A stretch of 64,000 nt of DNA from Vibrio europaeus (lineage in GTDB: Bacteria > Pseudomonadota > Gammaproteobacteria > Enterobacterales > Vibrionaceae), in NCBI RefSeq assembly GCF_001695575.1, contig NZ_LUAX01000007.1, forward strand, positions 434,001 to 498,000, read 5' to 3'. Shown here in pieces: positions 8,241 to 16,134 of the stretch. A program made the translations under genes and the position numbers. Positions within the stretch are counted from its first letter, which is position 1. Each line of letters begins with the position of its first letter. Below the pieces are notes generated by a model. It was given only the letters and a program-made list of their open reading frames with translations. It ran no database searches and was not told the DNA's origin.

Positions 8241-8478
8241 ATTCAAACTTGTCCTAGTACTGCTGCTACTCTTCATCCTTGTTAACCTCGGTAGAGCGAT
8301 GTTTGAAATGGTTAAAGGTCCTGAATCGGAAGACGACTCTGACCAAGATTCCCTCCCAGATGACAAACCCATGAGCTTTTATTTAGGTCGCCGCGTTTTC
8401 CTTTCTGCACTCGCTGTTGTGTTAATGGTGGCCGCCTTACTAAGCGGCCTAATTGAACCGAATATACGCCCTTACTAA
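8230..8478 (+). CDS. DUF2909 twin-transmembrane protein, cox-cluster associated
   Basis: Small protein of 82 aa with two membrane helices (about residues 3-22 and 55-75) joined by an acidic loop rich in Asp, Glu and Ser. Layout, length and location beside SURF1 and subunit III fit the DUF2909 family, which recurs in cox clusters; its function is unknown. It is the only plus-strand gene in the cox block. ATG 8230 has AAGGA seven bases upstream; the frame is open further upstream to 7939, but that is the shadow of SURF1. Its end lies 17 bp from the end of the subunit III gene. Confidence 0.78.
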   Translation: MVFIFKLVLVLLLLFILVNLGRAMFEMVKGPESEDDSDQDSLPDDKPMSFYLGRRVFLSALAVVLMVAALLSGLIEPNIRPY

Positions 8479-8495
8479 CACTGTTTAGCTTAACG

Positions 8496-9380
8496 TTAAA
8501 TCACGTAAACAAAGACGAATAAACATAACCACACCACATCAACAAAGTGCCAATACCAACTGCCAGCCTGAAAGGCAAAATGGTCTTTAGGCGTAAAATG
8601 GTCTTTTGCCACTCGAGCCAGCAATATGATCAAAAATGTCGTTCCTAACAGAACATGCATGCCATGGAACCCGGTCAATAAGAAAAAGGTATTGCCATAA
8701 ATTCCCGATTGAAGCGTTAAACCTAGATCTTGATAGGCATGTGCGTACTCAACCCCTTGGTAGTACAAGAAGAAACACGCCAAAACGATGGTAATTTCAA
8801 GCCAGACAATCAGCGCCATACGCTTATTCTGTTCTAAACTGACATGCGCTAAGTGAAGCGTAATCGAAGAAGTAAGCAGGATAATGGTATTGATTAATGG
8901 CAAACCTTGCCAAGGCATTGCATTGGTCGTGTCTCCACCTGGAGTAGTCGTTAATGGCCATAAAGCCTCAAATGTCGGCCAGATAACCTCATGAGTCATG
9001 GCATTGTTACCTGCCCCGCCAAGCCAAGGCACAGAAATCATACGTGCGTAGAAAAGAGCGCCGAAGAAAGCGCCGAAGAACATGATTTCGGAAAAGATAA
9101 ACCAGCTCATCCCCTGTCTATAGGAGCGGGATAACTGCGCGGAATTCTTACCACTCATTGATTCAGTAATCACGTTACTAAACCAACCCGCGAACATGTA
9201 GAGCAGAAAGATAAAACCCGTGAGCAAAATAAGCTTGCCAAAGACACTTCCATCCCCGCCTTCAGCCATGTTCTGTACCGTCAAGCCAGCACCGACAGCA
9301 ATCAAAAATAAGGCAACTGCGCCAACAATTGGCCAGCTACTTTGTGCGGGCACATAATAGGATTGATGTTTTGAACTCAT
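8496..9380 (-). CDS. ctaE: Cytochrome c oxidase subunit III
   Basis: Third core subunit of an aa3-family oxidase, 294 aa, seven membrane helices. It begins SKHQSYYVPAQSSWPIVGAV and has the family segments MSWFIFSEIMFFGAFFGALFYAR, TGFHGMHVLLGTTFLII and GSWYWHFVDVVWLCLFVFVYV. Subunit III has no redox centres; it stabilises subunit I and proton uptake. Its start overlaps the ctaG stop by four bases (ATGA), so the operon order is subunit II, I, CtaG, III. Confidence 0.95.
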   Translation of the reverse strand: MSSKHQSYYVPAQSSWPIVGAVALFLIAVGAGLTVQNMAEGGDGSVFGKLILLTGFIFLLYMFAGWFSNVITESMSGKNSAQLSRSYRQGMSWFIFSEIMFFGAFFGALFYARMISVPWLGGAGNNAMTHEVIWPTFEALWPLTTTPGGDTTNAMPWQGLPLINTIILLTSSITLHLAHVSLEQNKRMALIVWLEITIVLACFFLYYQGVEYAHAYQDLGLTLQSGIYGNTFFLLTGFHGMHVLLGTTFLIILLARVAKDHFTPKDHFAFQAGSWYWHFVDVVWLCLFVFVYVI

Positions 9381-9979
9381 TGTGTTGCTCCTTGCGAAGT
9401 CTCATCGGTTACCTTAGATGAAACGTTAGCTAACTCGGTTGAGGTCGTTTTATCCGTGATGTCATAGAGGGTGTATGACAACGTCAGAGTATGAATAGAT
9501 TCTGGAATATCAGGCTCGATATAGAAAATCAGCGGCATTTCTGCTTTTCCATCGGCCTGCAAGGGCTGCTGATTAAAACAGAAACATTCAATTTTGTTGA
9601 AATAGGTAGCCCCTAGCCCCGGTGAGACCGATGGCACGGCTTGGCCGACAATATCTTTGGAAGACAAATTCTTAGCGTAGTAAGCGGTTTGAATCACTTC
9701 ACCGGGATGCACTTCCATCGAAGTTTGTGCAGGTACAAAAGACCATGGAATCCCTTGATTATTGTGCGCCATAAACTCTACGCGAATAAGACGTGATGTG
9801 TCAGGAACCATACCTTGAGGTTGTAGCGCAGACTCTGTATTGGTTTTTCCGTTGATTCCTAAAGCTTCACACATCACGTCGTATAAAGGGACAAGAGCAA
9901 AACCAAAACCAAACATGGCAACAACCGCAGCGCAAAGCTTCAGAGTAAGCTTTCTATTGGATTTCGCTTGCCCGTCCAT
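9377..9979 (-). CDS. ctaG: Cytochrome c oxidase assembly protein CtaG/Cox11
   Basis: Copper chaperone that delivers copper to the CuB site of subunit I. 200 aa, with one N-terminal membrane anchor (KLCAAVVAMFGFGFALVPLYDVMC) and a periplasmic Ig-like domain. The copper-binding signature IECFCFNQQPL (CFCF) is present, as are EFMAHNNQGIPWSF and MPLIFYIEP. I place the start at ATG 9979, ten bases after the subunit I stop; the longer reading frame up to 10096 overlaps subunit I and is not expected to be translated. The ribosome site is weak, which suggests coupling to subunit I. Confidence 0.93.
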   Translation of the reverse strand: MDGQAKSNRKLTLKLCAAVVAMFGFGFALVPLYDVMCEALGINGKTNTESALQPQGMVPDTSRLIRVEFMAHNNQGIPWSFVPAQTSMEVHPGEVIQTAYYAKNLSSKDIVGQAVPSVSPGLGATYFNKIECFCFNQQPLQADGKAEMPLIFYIEPDIPESIHTLTLSYTLYDITDKTTSTELANVSSKVTDETSQGATQ

Positions 9980-9989
9980 AACAGTGCCC

Positions 9990-11654
9990 CTAGTCCACTT
10001 TTGGTGGAGTTGAGAAAGTATGATGAGGAGCAGGGCTTGGCACTGTCCATTCCAATCCTTCTGCGCGATCCCAAGGTTTCGCCGAAGCCTTCTCACCGCC
10101 TTTGATGCATTTGATCACCAGCCACAAGAAAATCAACTGTGACAGACCAAAGGCAAAGCCCCCTATTGAGACTATTTGGTTAACGTCTGCAAATTGAATC
10201 GCGTAGTCTGGGATACGCCTTGGCATGCCTGCTAATCCTAAAAAGTGCATCGGGAAGAAAAGTACATTGACCGAAATGATCGAGCACCAGAAATGCCACA
10301 AACTCAATTTGTGGTCATACATGTTTCCCGTCCATTTAGGCAACCAATAGTACGCCGCCGCCATAATCGAGAACACGGCCCCTGAGACCAACACATAGTG
10401 GAAGTGCGCCACCACAAAATAGGTATCGTGATACTGAAAATCAGCGGGAACAATCGCGAGCATCAGCCCTGAGAAGCCGCCAATAGTAAACAAGATGATA
10501 AACGCAATAGCAAACAGCATCGGCGTTTCAAAGGTCATCGCCCCTCGCCACATGGTTGCTACCCAGTTAAACACCTTAACGCCCGTCGGCACTGCGATCA
10601 GCATGGTGCAATACATAAAGAAGAGTTCGGCAAATACCGGCATACCCGTGGTAAACATGTGGTGCGCCCAAACAAGGAAGGACAACAGCGCGATACTACA
10701 AGTTGCGTATACCATCGAGTGATAACCAAACAGCTTCTTACCACTAAAGGCTGGAATAATCGCAGAGACAATACCAAATGAGGGCAAAATCATGATGTAC
10801 ACTTCTGGGTGACCGAAGAACCAGAAGATATGCTGGAACATCACAGGGTCACCGCCCCCTGCGGCATCAAAGAATGAGGTGCCGAAATACTTATCGGTAA
10901 GCACCATGGTGACTGCCCCTGCAAGTACAGGCATGACGGCAATCAATAGGAAGGCGGTGATAAGCCAAGTCCAAACAAACATTGGCATTTTGAACCATGT
11001 CATTCCCGGTGCACGCATATTGACGATGGTAACGATCACGTTAATTGCCCCCATGATCGAACTGATCCCCATGATGTGTACAGAGAAGACAAATAACGCG
11101 GTGCTGTCAGGTCCATAGGTTGTCGAGAGTGGCGCGTAGAAAGTCCAACCAAAATCAGGACCGCCGCCTTCTGTAAACAATGAAGCAAGCAGAATGGCGA
11201 AAGCAAAAGGAAGAATCCAAAAGCTGAGATTGTTCATTCTAGGCAGAGCCATATCTGGCGCGCCAATCATCATTGGGATCATCCAGTTAGCAAGTCCAGT
11301 GAAAGCTGGCATCACCGCACCAAACACCATGATCAAACCATGAACGGTTGTCATCTGATTAAAAAACTGCGGTTCAACTAGCTGCAATCCGGGTTGAAAA
11401 AGCTCTGCGCGAATGATCATTGCCATCGCGCCACCGGTTAAGAACATGATGAAACTAAACCAAAGGTATAGCGTCCCAATGTCTTTATGGTTCGTCGAGT
11501 AGAGCCAACGCGTAATTCCCTTAGCTGGTCCATGATGGTCATGATCATCAGCTTCAACAGCAATCGTGCTATTGGCGCGGCTGATATCGGCATCAGTAGC
11601 TGGCGCTGATTTGGTTTTGTCTTCTACGATCGAATCAGGTTTGGACGTTTTCAT
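9990..11654 (-). CDS. ctaD: Cytochrome c oxidase subunit I
   Basis: Catalytic subunit (554 aa, 12 membrane helices) carrying heme a and the heme a3-CuB site. Diagnostic segments: TTVHGLIMVFG (heme a His), FWFFGHPEVYIMILPSFG (CuB His with the HPEVY Tyr that marks A-type oxidases), WAHHMFTTG (CuB His pair) and DTYFVVAHFHYVLVSGA (heme a3 and a His). The N-terminal 40 residues are a soluble, acidic extension rich in D/H (DDHDHHGPAKG), somewhat longer than usual. Start overlaps the subunit II stop by four bases. Confidence 0.97.
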   Translation of the reverse strand: MKTSKPDSIVEDKTKSAPATDADISRANSTIAVEADDHDHHGPAKGITRWLYSTNHKDIGTLYLWFSFIMFLTGGAMAMIIRAELFQPGLQLVEPQFFNQMTTVHGLIMVFGAVMPAFTGLANWMIPMMIGAPDMALPRMNNLSFWILPFAFAILLASLFTEGGGPDFGWTFYAPLSTTYGPDSTALFVFSVHIMGISSIMGAINVIVTIVNMRAPGMTWFKMPMFVWTWLITAFLLIAVMPVLAGAVTMVLTDKYFGTSFFDAAGGGDPVMFQHIFWFFGHPEVYIMILPSFGIVSAIIPAFSGKKLFGYHSMVYATCSIALLSFLVWAHHMFTTGMPVFAELFFMYCTMLIAVPTGVKVFNWVATMWRGAMTFETPMLFAIAFIILFTIGGFSGLMLAIVPADFQYHDTYFVVAHFHYVLVSGAVFSIMAAAYYWLPKWTGNMYDHKLSLWHFWCSIISVNVLFFPMHFLGLAGMPRRIPDYAIQFADVNQIVSIGGFAFGLSQLIFLWLVIKCIKGGEKASAKPWDRAEGLEWTVPSPAPHHTFSTPPKVD

Positions 11655-12805
11655 TGTCCCTCCTTAGACGCCTTAAGCTGGTTAACATCTGATGCTTGAA
11701 CTAAATCACCCACACTGTTACCGAGACCATTTCGTTGGTAGGTCACCACAGCTGCAATCTCTTTATCTGTCAGCTGGTTAGAGAATGCTTGCATTGCTGT
11801 ACCCGAACGACCATTAACCACAATATCGATGTGCGAAGAGACATCGCCCGTTGCGACTTTACTACCAGTAATGGCTGGGAATGCTCCGGGTATACCGGCA
11901 CCGTTCGCTTGGTGACAAACCGCACATCGATCGAGATACACTTTCTCACCAACACTCATTAACTCATCCATAGACAAAGACGCGGTAAGTGACGCTGCAG
12001 CTTCTTGTTTCGCTTTCTCTAATTCCGCTTTCTTCGCAAGCAGCCACTCGTCGTATTTCTCTTCTTCCATCGCGTGAACAACAATTGGCATAAAGCCGTG
12101 AGCACGGCCACACAACTCGGCACATTGACCGCGGTAGACACCCGGTTTGTCTATTCGAGTCCAAGCCTCGTTAATAAATCCTGGGATGGTGTCTTTCTTC
12201 ACCGCAAAGGCGGGCACCCACCATGAGTGAATGACATCATCAGCCGTCATCAAAAAGCGTACTTTACGATTGATCGGAAGCACCAGCGGGTTATCCACTT
12301 CCAATAGATAATGCGCGCCCTTTTCCTCGATGCCATCAATCGCTTTTTGGCTGGTTGCGAGCAAACTGAAAAACTCGACGTCTTCACCGAAATAGCTGTA
12401 ATGCCACTTCCATTGCGAACCCGTGATTTTAATTGTCAGATCAGATTGAGAAGTATCTTCCATCGCGACCAAGGTTTTGGTTGCGGGAATAGCCATTAAG
12501 ACGAGGATAATGATCGGAATAACGGTCCAAATCACTTCCACTTTAGTACTTTCATGGAAGTGTGCCGCTACCGCCCCTTTAGATTTGCGGTGGTGATACA
12601 TGGAGTAGAACATCGCCCCAAAGACCACAACCGCGATGGCGCAGCAGATGTAGAATATCAGCATATGGAGGTCATAAACCTGCTCACTGATATTGGTGAC
12701 TCCCTGAGTCATGTTGTAGGCACTTTCTTCTGCTCGTGCAGAAGCAGTGATGCAAATTAACAAAACACTACTCAATCGCCACAGTATCAACTGTAAACTT
12801 TTCAA
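11651..12805 (-). CDS. ctaC: Cytochrome c oxidase subunit II with fused cytochrome c (caa3 type)
   Basis: 384 aa. A signal-like N-terminus ends near ASARAEES, two membrane helices follow (about 48-70 and 90-110), then the CuA domain with H193, C228, E230, C232, H236 and M239 (motif CAELCGRAHGFM). A charged linker (about 245-275, Glu/Lys/Ala-rich) leads to a C-terminal class I cytochrome c with C294-x-x-C297-H298 and a late Met (GTAMQAF). The fused heme c makes this a caa3-type enzyme that takes electrons from soluble cytochrome c. The start is a TTG at 12805, with AGGAG seven bases upstream; no ATG would keep the signal sequence. Confidence 0.94.
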   Translation of the reverse strand: MKSLQLILWRLSSVLLICITASARAEESAYNMTQGVTNISEQVYDLHMLIFYICCAIAVVVFGAMFYSMYHHRKSKGAVAAHFHESTKVEVIWTVIPIIILVLMAIPATKTLVAMEDTSQSDLTIKITGSQWKWHYSYFGEDVEFFSLLATSQKAIDGIEEKGAHYLLEVDNPLVLPINRKVRFLMTADDVIHSWWVPAFAVKKDTIPGFINEAWTRIDKPGVYRGQCAELCGRAHGFMPIVVHAMEEEKYDEWLLAKKAELEKAKQEAAASLTASLSMDELMSVGEKVYLDRCAVCHQANGAGIPGAFPAITGSKVATGDVSSHIDIVVNGRSGTAMQAFSNQLTDKEIAAVVTYQRNGLGNSVGDLVQASDVNQLKASKEGQ

Positions 12806-13149
12806 AAGACCTCTCCTCTACCAGAGTCATCAACCGTGATGCGGGTACTTAGTCTTTGCATTGAGCCTACATCTGCAAGAAAGTACCAATCAGCCTTTGG
12901 ACTTGGAAAATTCCTTATAACCAGTAAATTTCATGTAATTTGTTATATTTATGTTAATAAACGTTAGTTGGCGTTTCTAAATTGTGCAAGAAAGTCCTAT
13001 TAGAAATGGTGACTAGGCAAAGCATAGAAAGGTTTAGCGATTGCGCTCTCGCAAATGATAATCAATATCAATTAAAATCAGGCTAAATTCAGGAAATAAC
13101 ATAGACTTAAGTTAGATATCAACTTGAGACATGAAGAAGGTAAAACATC
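12806..13149. other. Divergent intergenic region, cox operon / phosphohexomutase
   Basis: 344 bp without a gene. It must carry the promoter of the cox operon (minus) and of the phosphohexomutase gene (plus). The ribosome site of subunit II lies at 12813-12820. The middle (12900-12970) is AT-rich. The only recognisable operator is the Fur-box match at 13051-13069. No FNR, ArcA or CRP site was convincing by eye. Confidence 0.55.
13051..13069 (+). promoter_or_regulatory. Fur box, strong match
   Basis: GCAAATGATAATCAATATC matches the 19-bp Fur consensus GATAATGATAATCATTATC at 16 of 19 positions. It lies 80 bp upstream of the phosphohexomutase start and about 245 bp upstream of the cox operon start. 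Which side it controls cannot be told from sequence; the distance favours the phosphohexomutase, while the iron and heme demand of the oxidase would make sense of the other side. Confidence 0.6.
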
Positions 13150-14856
13150 ATGATGGAACAAGTGACGCGTTGGTTAGAGAAAGATCCTGACCCACATACA
13201 AGAGAAGAGCTTCAACACCTAATCGATGAACAAGCATTTGATGAACTCGACGATCGCTTTAGCCAACGTTTGGAATTTGGTACTGCTGGCCTACGAGGCA
13301 AAGTCGGTTGTGGCCCCAACCGAATGAACCGTTTAGTGATTCAAGAAACTGCGACGGGGCTTGGTCATTATCTTGTTGAACAAGTCACAGATGCAAAAAT
13401 GCGCGGTGTTGTGATTGGTTATGACGGTCGTACAGACTCCAAACAGTTTGCTCACGATACGGCTTCTGTTCTTACTTCTCTTGGGATTAAGGTTTTCCTA
13501 ACACATGCAGTAGCGGCAACACCAATTGTTGCATTTGGGGTAAAACACTTTGATGCAGCAGCGGCTGTTGTGGTTACAGCCAGCCACAATCCACCAGAAT
13601 ACAATGGCTTTAAAGTGTACTGGGAAAATGGCGCGCAAATCATCCCGCCACATGATTCAGGCATTGCGAATGAAATTGACATCGCGGCCACTAAACCGAT
13701 ACCACTTATGGCACTAGATGATGCCGAGAAGCATGGTTTACTCGTTTGGCTAAAAGAGGATTACTACGAAACTTACCGCCCGACGATGAATAACAATCCA
13801 CTTTTGGCTAACCATACTGCGCCTAACGATGTCGCTATCGCATACACCGCTATGCATGGTGTGGGGGCAAACATGGCGCAAACCCTACTCAACGACGCGG
13901 GCTTTAACCACTTCTACAGTGTTGCAGAGCAAAATGAACCAGATGGCACTTTCCCTACCGTCAACTTCCCGAACCCAGAAGAAGCTGGGGCGATGGATAT
14001 GGTCATGGCATTAGCTAAACAACACAACGCAGACATAGCTTGTGCCAATGACCCAGACGCAGACCGATTTGCTGTCGCTGTGCGCAAGCCAGACGGTAAC
14101 TATCAGATGCTTACTGGTGACCAAGTGGGCACTTTATTTGGTCATTACCTTTTGTCACAAACACAGGCGAGTAAGCAACTTGTCGGCAATACCATTGTTT
14201 CATCCACTTTGTTAAACAAGATAGCCGATGCGCACGGTGCCACTTACTTCCAAACACTGACTGGCTTTAAATGGCTAACTAATGTGGCAATGCAAAAGCA
14301 AAGCGACGATCAGCAGTTCCTATTTGCCTATGAAGAAGCACTAGGCTACACGGTTGGGAACAAAGTCTGGGATAAGGATGGTCTATCCGCTCTGGTTGCC
14401 TTTGCGCAATTGACCGCCGAGCTAAAAAGCCAAGGAAAAACCATTTGGGATCAATTAGAAGCCATCTATCGTCAGCACGGTATGTATCTGAATTCGCAAC
14501 GCAGTATTGCGCTTGATCCTAAAGCACCACCTGTAGGTGATAAGCTCAGAGCTAACCCTCCGACTATGATAGCGGGTAGTAAAGTGGAAGTGACAGAAGA
14601 TCTTAAGTCACTTACCAAGCACTTTGCTGATGGTTCAACTCAAATCATCGACCTGCCAGCAAGTGACGTACTTATCTATCACCTATCATGTGGTGCACGA
14701 GTGATCGTTCGTCCTTCGGGAACAGAACCGAAATTGAAGTGTTACTACGAAGTGATCGAGAAGTTTGAAGACTCTGATAGCTTTGAACACGTGCATGATA
14801 AGGCGTCAGAGTCTATGGGAATGCTGATTTCAGAACACCAACATAGTTTGCTTTAA
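13150..14856 (+). CDS. Phosphohexomutase (phosphoglucomutase/phosphomannomutase)
   Basis: 568-aa alpha-D-phosphohexomutase of the PGM2/PgcA-like long branch, interconverting hexose 1- and 6-phosphates. The phosphoserine loop reads VVVTASHNPPEYNGFKVYW with catalytic S145; the Mg loop is CANDPDADRFAVAVR (about 285-300); the sugar loop is YEEALGY; the phosphate-binding loop RPSGTEPKLKCYY is near the C-terminus. All four functional loops are intact. Two ATGs in tandem (13150 and 13153) follow GAAGAAGG; either may be used. Substrate preference (glucose, mannose or pentose phosphate) cannot be read from sequence. A strong terminator follows, and a Fur-like box lies upstream. Confidence 0.88.
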   Translation: MMEQVTRWLEKDPDPHTREELQHLIDEQAFDELDDRFSQRLEFGTAGLRGKVGCGPNRMNRLVIQETATGLGHYLVEQVTDAKMRGVVIGYDGRTDSKQFAHDTASVLTSLGIKVFLTHAVAATPIVAFGVKHFDAAAAVVVTASHNPPEYNGFKVYWENGAQIIPPHDSGIANEIDIAATKPIPLMALDDAEKHGLLVWLKEDYYETYRPTMNNNPLLANHTAPNDVAIAYTAMHGVGANMAQTLLNDAGFNHFYSVAEQNEPDGTFPTVNFPNPEEAGAMDMVMALAKQHNADIACANDPDADRFAVAVRKPDGNYQMLTGDQVGTLFGHYLLSQTQASKQLVGNTIVSSTLLNKIADAHGATYFQTLTGFKWLTNVAMQKQSDDQQFLFAYEEALGYTVGNKVWDKDGLSALVAFAQLTAELKSQGKTIWDQLEAIYRQHGMYLNSQRSIALDPKAPPVGDKLRANPPTMIAGSKVEVTEDLKSLTKHFADGSTQIIDLPASDVLIYHLSCGARVIVRPSGTEPKLKCYYEVIEKFEDSDSFEHVHDKASESMGMLISEHQHSLL

Positions 14857-14880
14857 TACAATAAAGAGCTCTATAGATAA

Positions 14881-14910
14881 AACCCCATACCTATTGGTAT
14901 GGGGTTTTTT
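14881..14910 (+). terminator. Rho-independent terminator after the phosphohexomutase gene
   Basis: AACCCCATACC (14881-14891), loop TATT, GGTATGGGGTT (14896-14906) and a run of T. Perfect 11-bp stem. It lies between converging genes and may also stop scsC transcription. Confidence 0.9.
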
Positions 14911-14925
14911 CCTTGGTACAGAAAC

Positions 14926-15624
14926 TTACAGTTGCTCTTTAACCACTTCTTCAAGTTGCTGATAAGGCACATAACCCGGTATGACTTGCTCGCCCATGAT
15001 CAGTGCTGGCGTACCTCTTAAGCCTAAACCAGTAAACATAGCATAGTTGTTTTCTAACTGCGCCTTCACTTCATCACTGACATTCAGATGCGCCGTCGTC
15101 CCAGTTTTTTTCGCAATCTTCATTAAAGATGCAGCATTATGTGTGCCCGGTTTTGACACCAATAAATCGTGGACTTGCTGATATTTGTCACGGTCTTTTT
15201 GCCAAACATTAAGCGCGTAAGCGGCCGAGTTCACTGAAGAGCTGCCTTCTTTAAGCGGTACATAGAGATTCACCACTTTGATTTGCGGGTAATCTTTCAC
15301 GAGCTTAGCTAGCTCCACGTCCAATTTCTTACAGAATGGGCAGCTGTAGTCGGTCACGTTGATAATCGTGAACTCGCCGTTTTCTGCACCTATAAAAGAG
15401 TGATTAGGATCGCTAAGGTAATTTTGGCTACTCTCTAGCAGGTGAGTAAACTGCTGTTGCTGCTTGATATACATTCCTAGGCTTTCATGTAATCCATCGA
15501 CAACCTGCGGGTTTGCCTCAAGCATCTCTACAATCTCAGCAATCTTTTGATCTTGAGGTGCTGCCATTACTGGAGCAGTAAAAAGAACGCTTGTAGCCAG
15601 CGCTAACGTTAATTTATTGAACAT
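14926..15624 (-). CDS. scsC: ScsC-like periplasmic disulfide isomerase
   Basis: DsbA-family thioredoxin-fold protein, 232 aa, with a cleavable signal (cut near VMAAPQ). Active site YSCPFCKK at C95/C98, cis-Pro loop RGTPALIMGE at about 205. Between signal and catalytic domain lies a helical stretch of about 45 residues (ending near YIKQQQQF), like the N-terminal trimerisation region of ScsC proteins. In Salmonella, Proteus and Caulobacter ScsC acts with ScsB in copper tolerance and cysteine redox repair in the periplasm. It is the last gene of scsB-scsD-scsC, nine bases after scsD. Confidence 0.85.
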   Translation of the reverse strand: MFNKLTLALATSVLFTAPVMAAPQDQKIAEIVEMLEANPQVVDGLHESLGMYIKQQQQFTHLLESSQNYLSDPNHSFIGAENGEFTIINVTDYSCPFCKKLDVELAKLVKDYPQIKVVNLYVPLKEGSSSVNSAAYALNVWQKDRDKYQQVHDLLVSKPGTHNAASLMKIAKKTGTTAHLNVSDEVKAQLENNYAMFTGLGLRGTPALIMGEQVIPGYVPYQQLEEVVKEQL

Positions 15625-15633
15625 AGTAAATTC

Positions 15634-16134
15634 CTATTTGTTTAACCAAAGACGTGCAAGTAAGCCTGGCGGAGTCGTAATACCAGTCGTAATTGATTCG
15701 ATTTTGCCGTCTCTGACAATGAATATGGTTGGTGTCACTGAGATGCCCCACTGCTTAAACAGCTGAGAGTTCTCGTCGTTGACGTTGGTAAATTGATAAT
15801 CGTGTTTTTGCTTGAATGCCTCAACGCGCAAGTCTGTTCCAGAGGCTCCTGAGACCGCGACCACAGGGTAGTATTGACTCACCCAATCAACGGTAGGACT
15901 AACAAACTTACATACCGGACACCAAGTTGCCCAAAAATAGATAACGACCGGGGTTTGGTAGCTCATCTCGATCACATCAACTGGGTTTCCCTTTTCATCC
16001 ACTGTGACTAAGTCCGGCGCCATTTCCGTCGGTACATCTTGGGCACGATAGAGATCAATTGCAGTGGTGATCACAATCGCGAATAGCAAAAACTTTAATA
16101 TTTCTTTGAGCCAGTGAAGCGGTCTTATCTTCAT
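15634..16134 (-). CDS. scsD: ScsD-like membrane-anchored thioredoxin
   Basis: 166-aa TlpA/ResA-type protein anchored by one N-terminal helix (about residues 11-28), with a periplasmic thioredoxin domain. The redox site is FWATWCPVCKF with C72 and C75; the cis-Pro segment VTPTIFIV is present. WCPVC is the form typical of ScsD. It shares one base with the scsB stop codon (TAATG), so translation is probably coupled. It is thought to receive electrons from the ScsB transmembrane domain. Confidence 0.85.
   Translation of the reverse strand: MKIRPLHWLKEILKFLLFAIVITTAIDLYRAQDVPTEMAPDLVTVDEKGNPVDVIEMSYQTPVVIYFWATWCPVCKFVSPTVDWVSQYYPVVAVSGASGTDLRVEAFKQKHDYQFTNVNDENSQLFKQWGISVTPTIFIVRDGKIESITTGITTPPGLLARLWLNK

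Noticed and set aside
8241..8372. Minus-strand extension of SURF1 upstream of 8240 (44 extra residues)
   Set aside because: It reads Ser-rich, antisense to DUF2909; SURF1 proteins start with the membrane helix found just after 8240.
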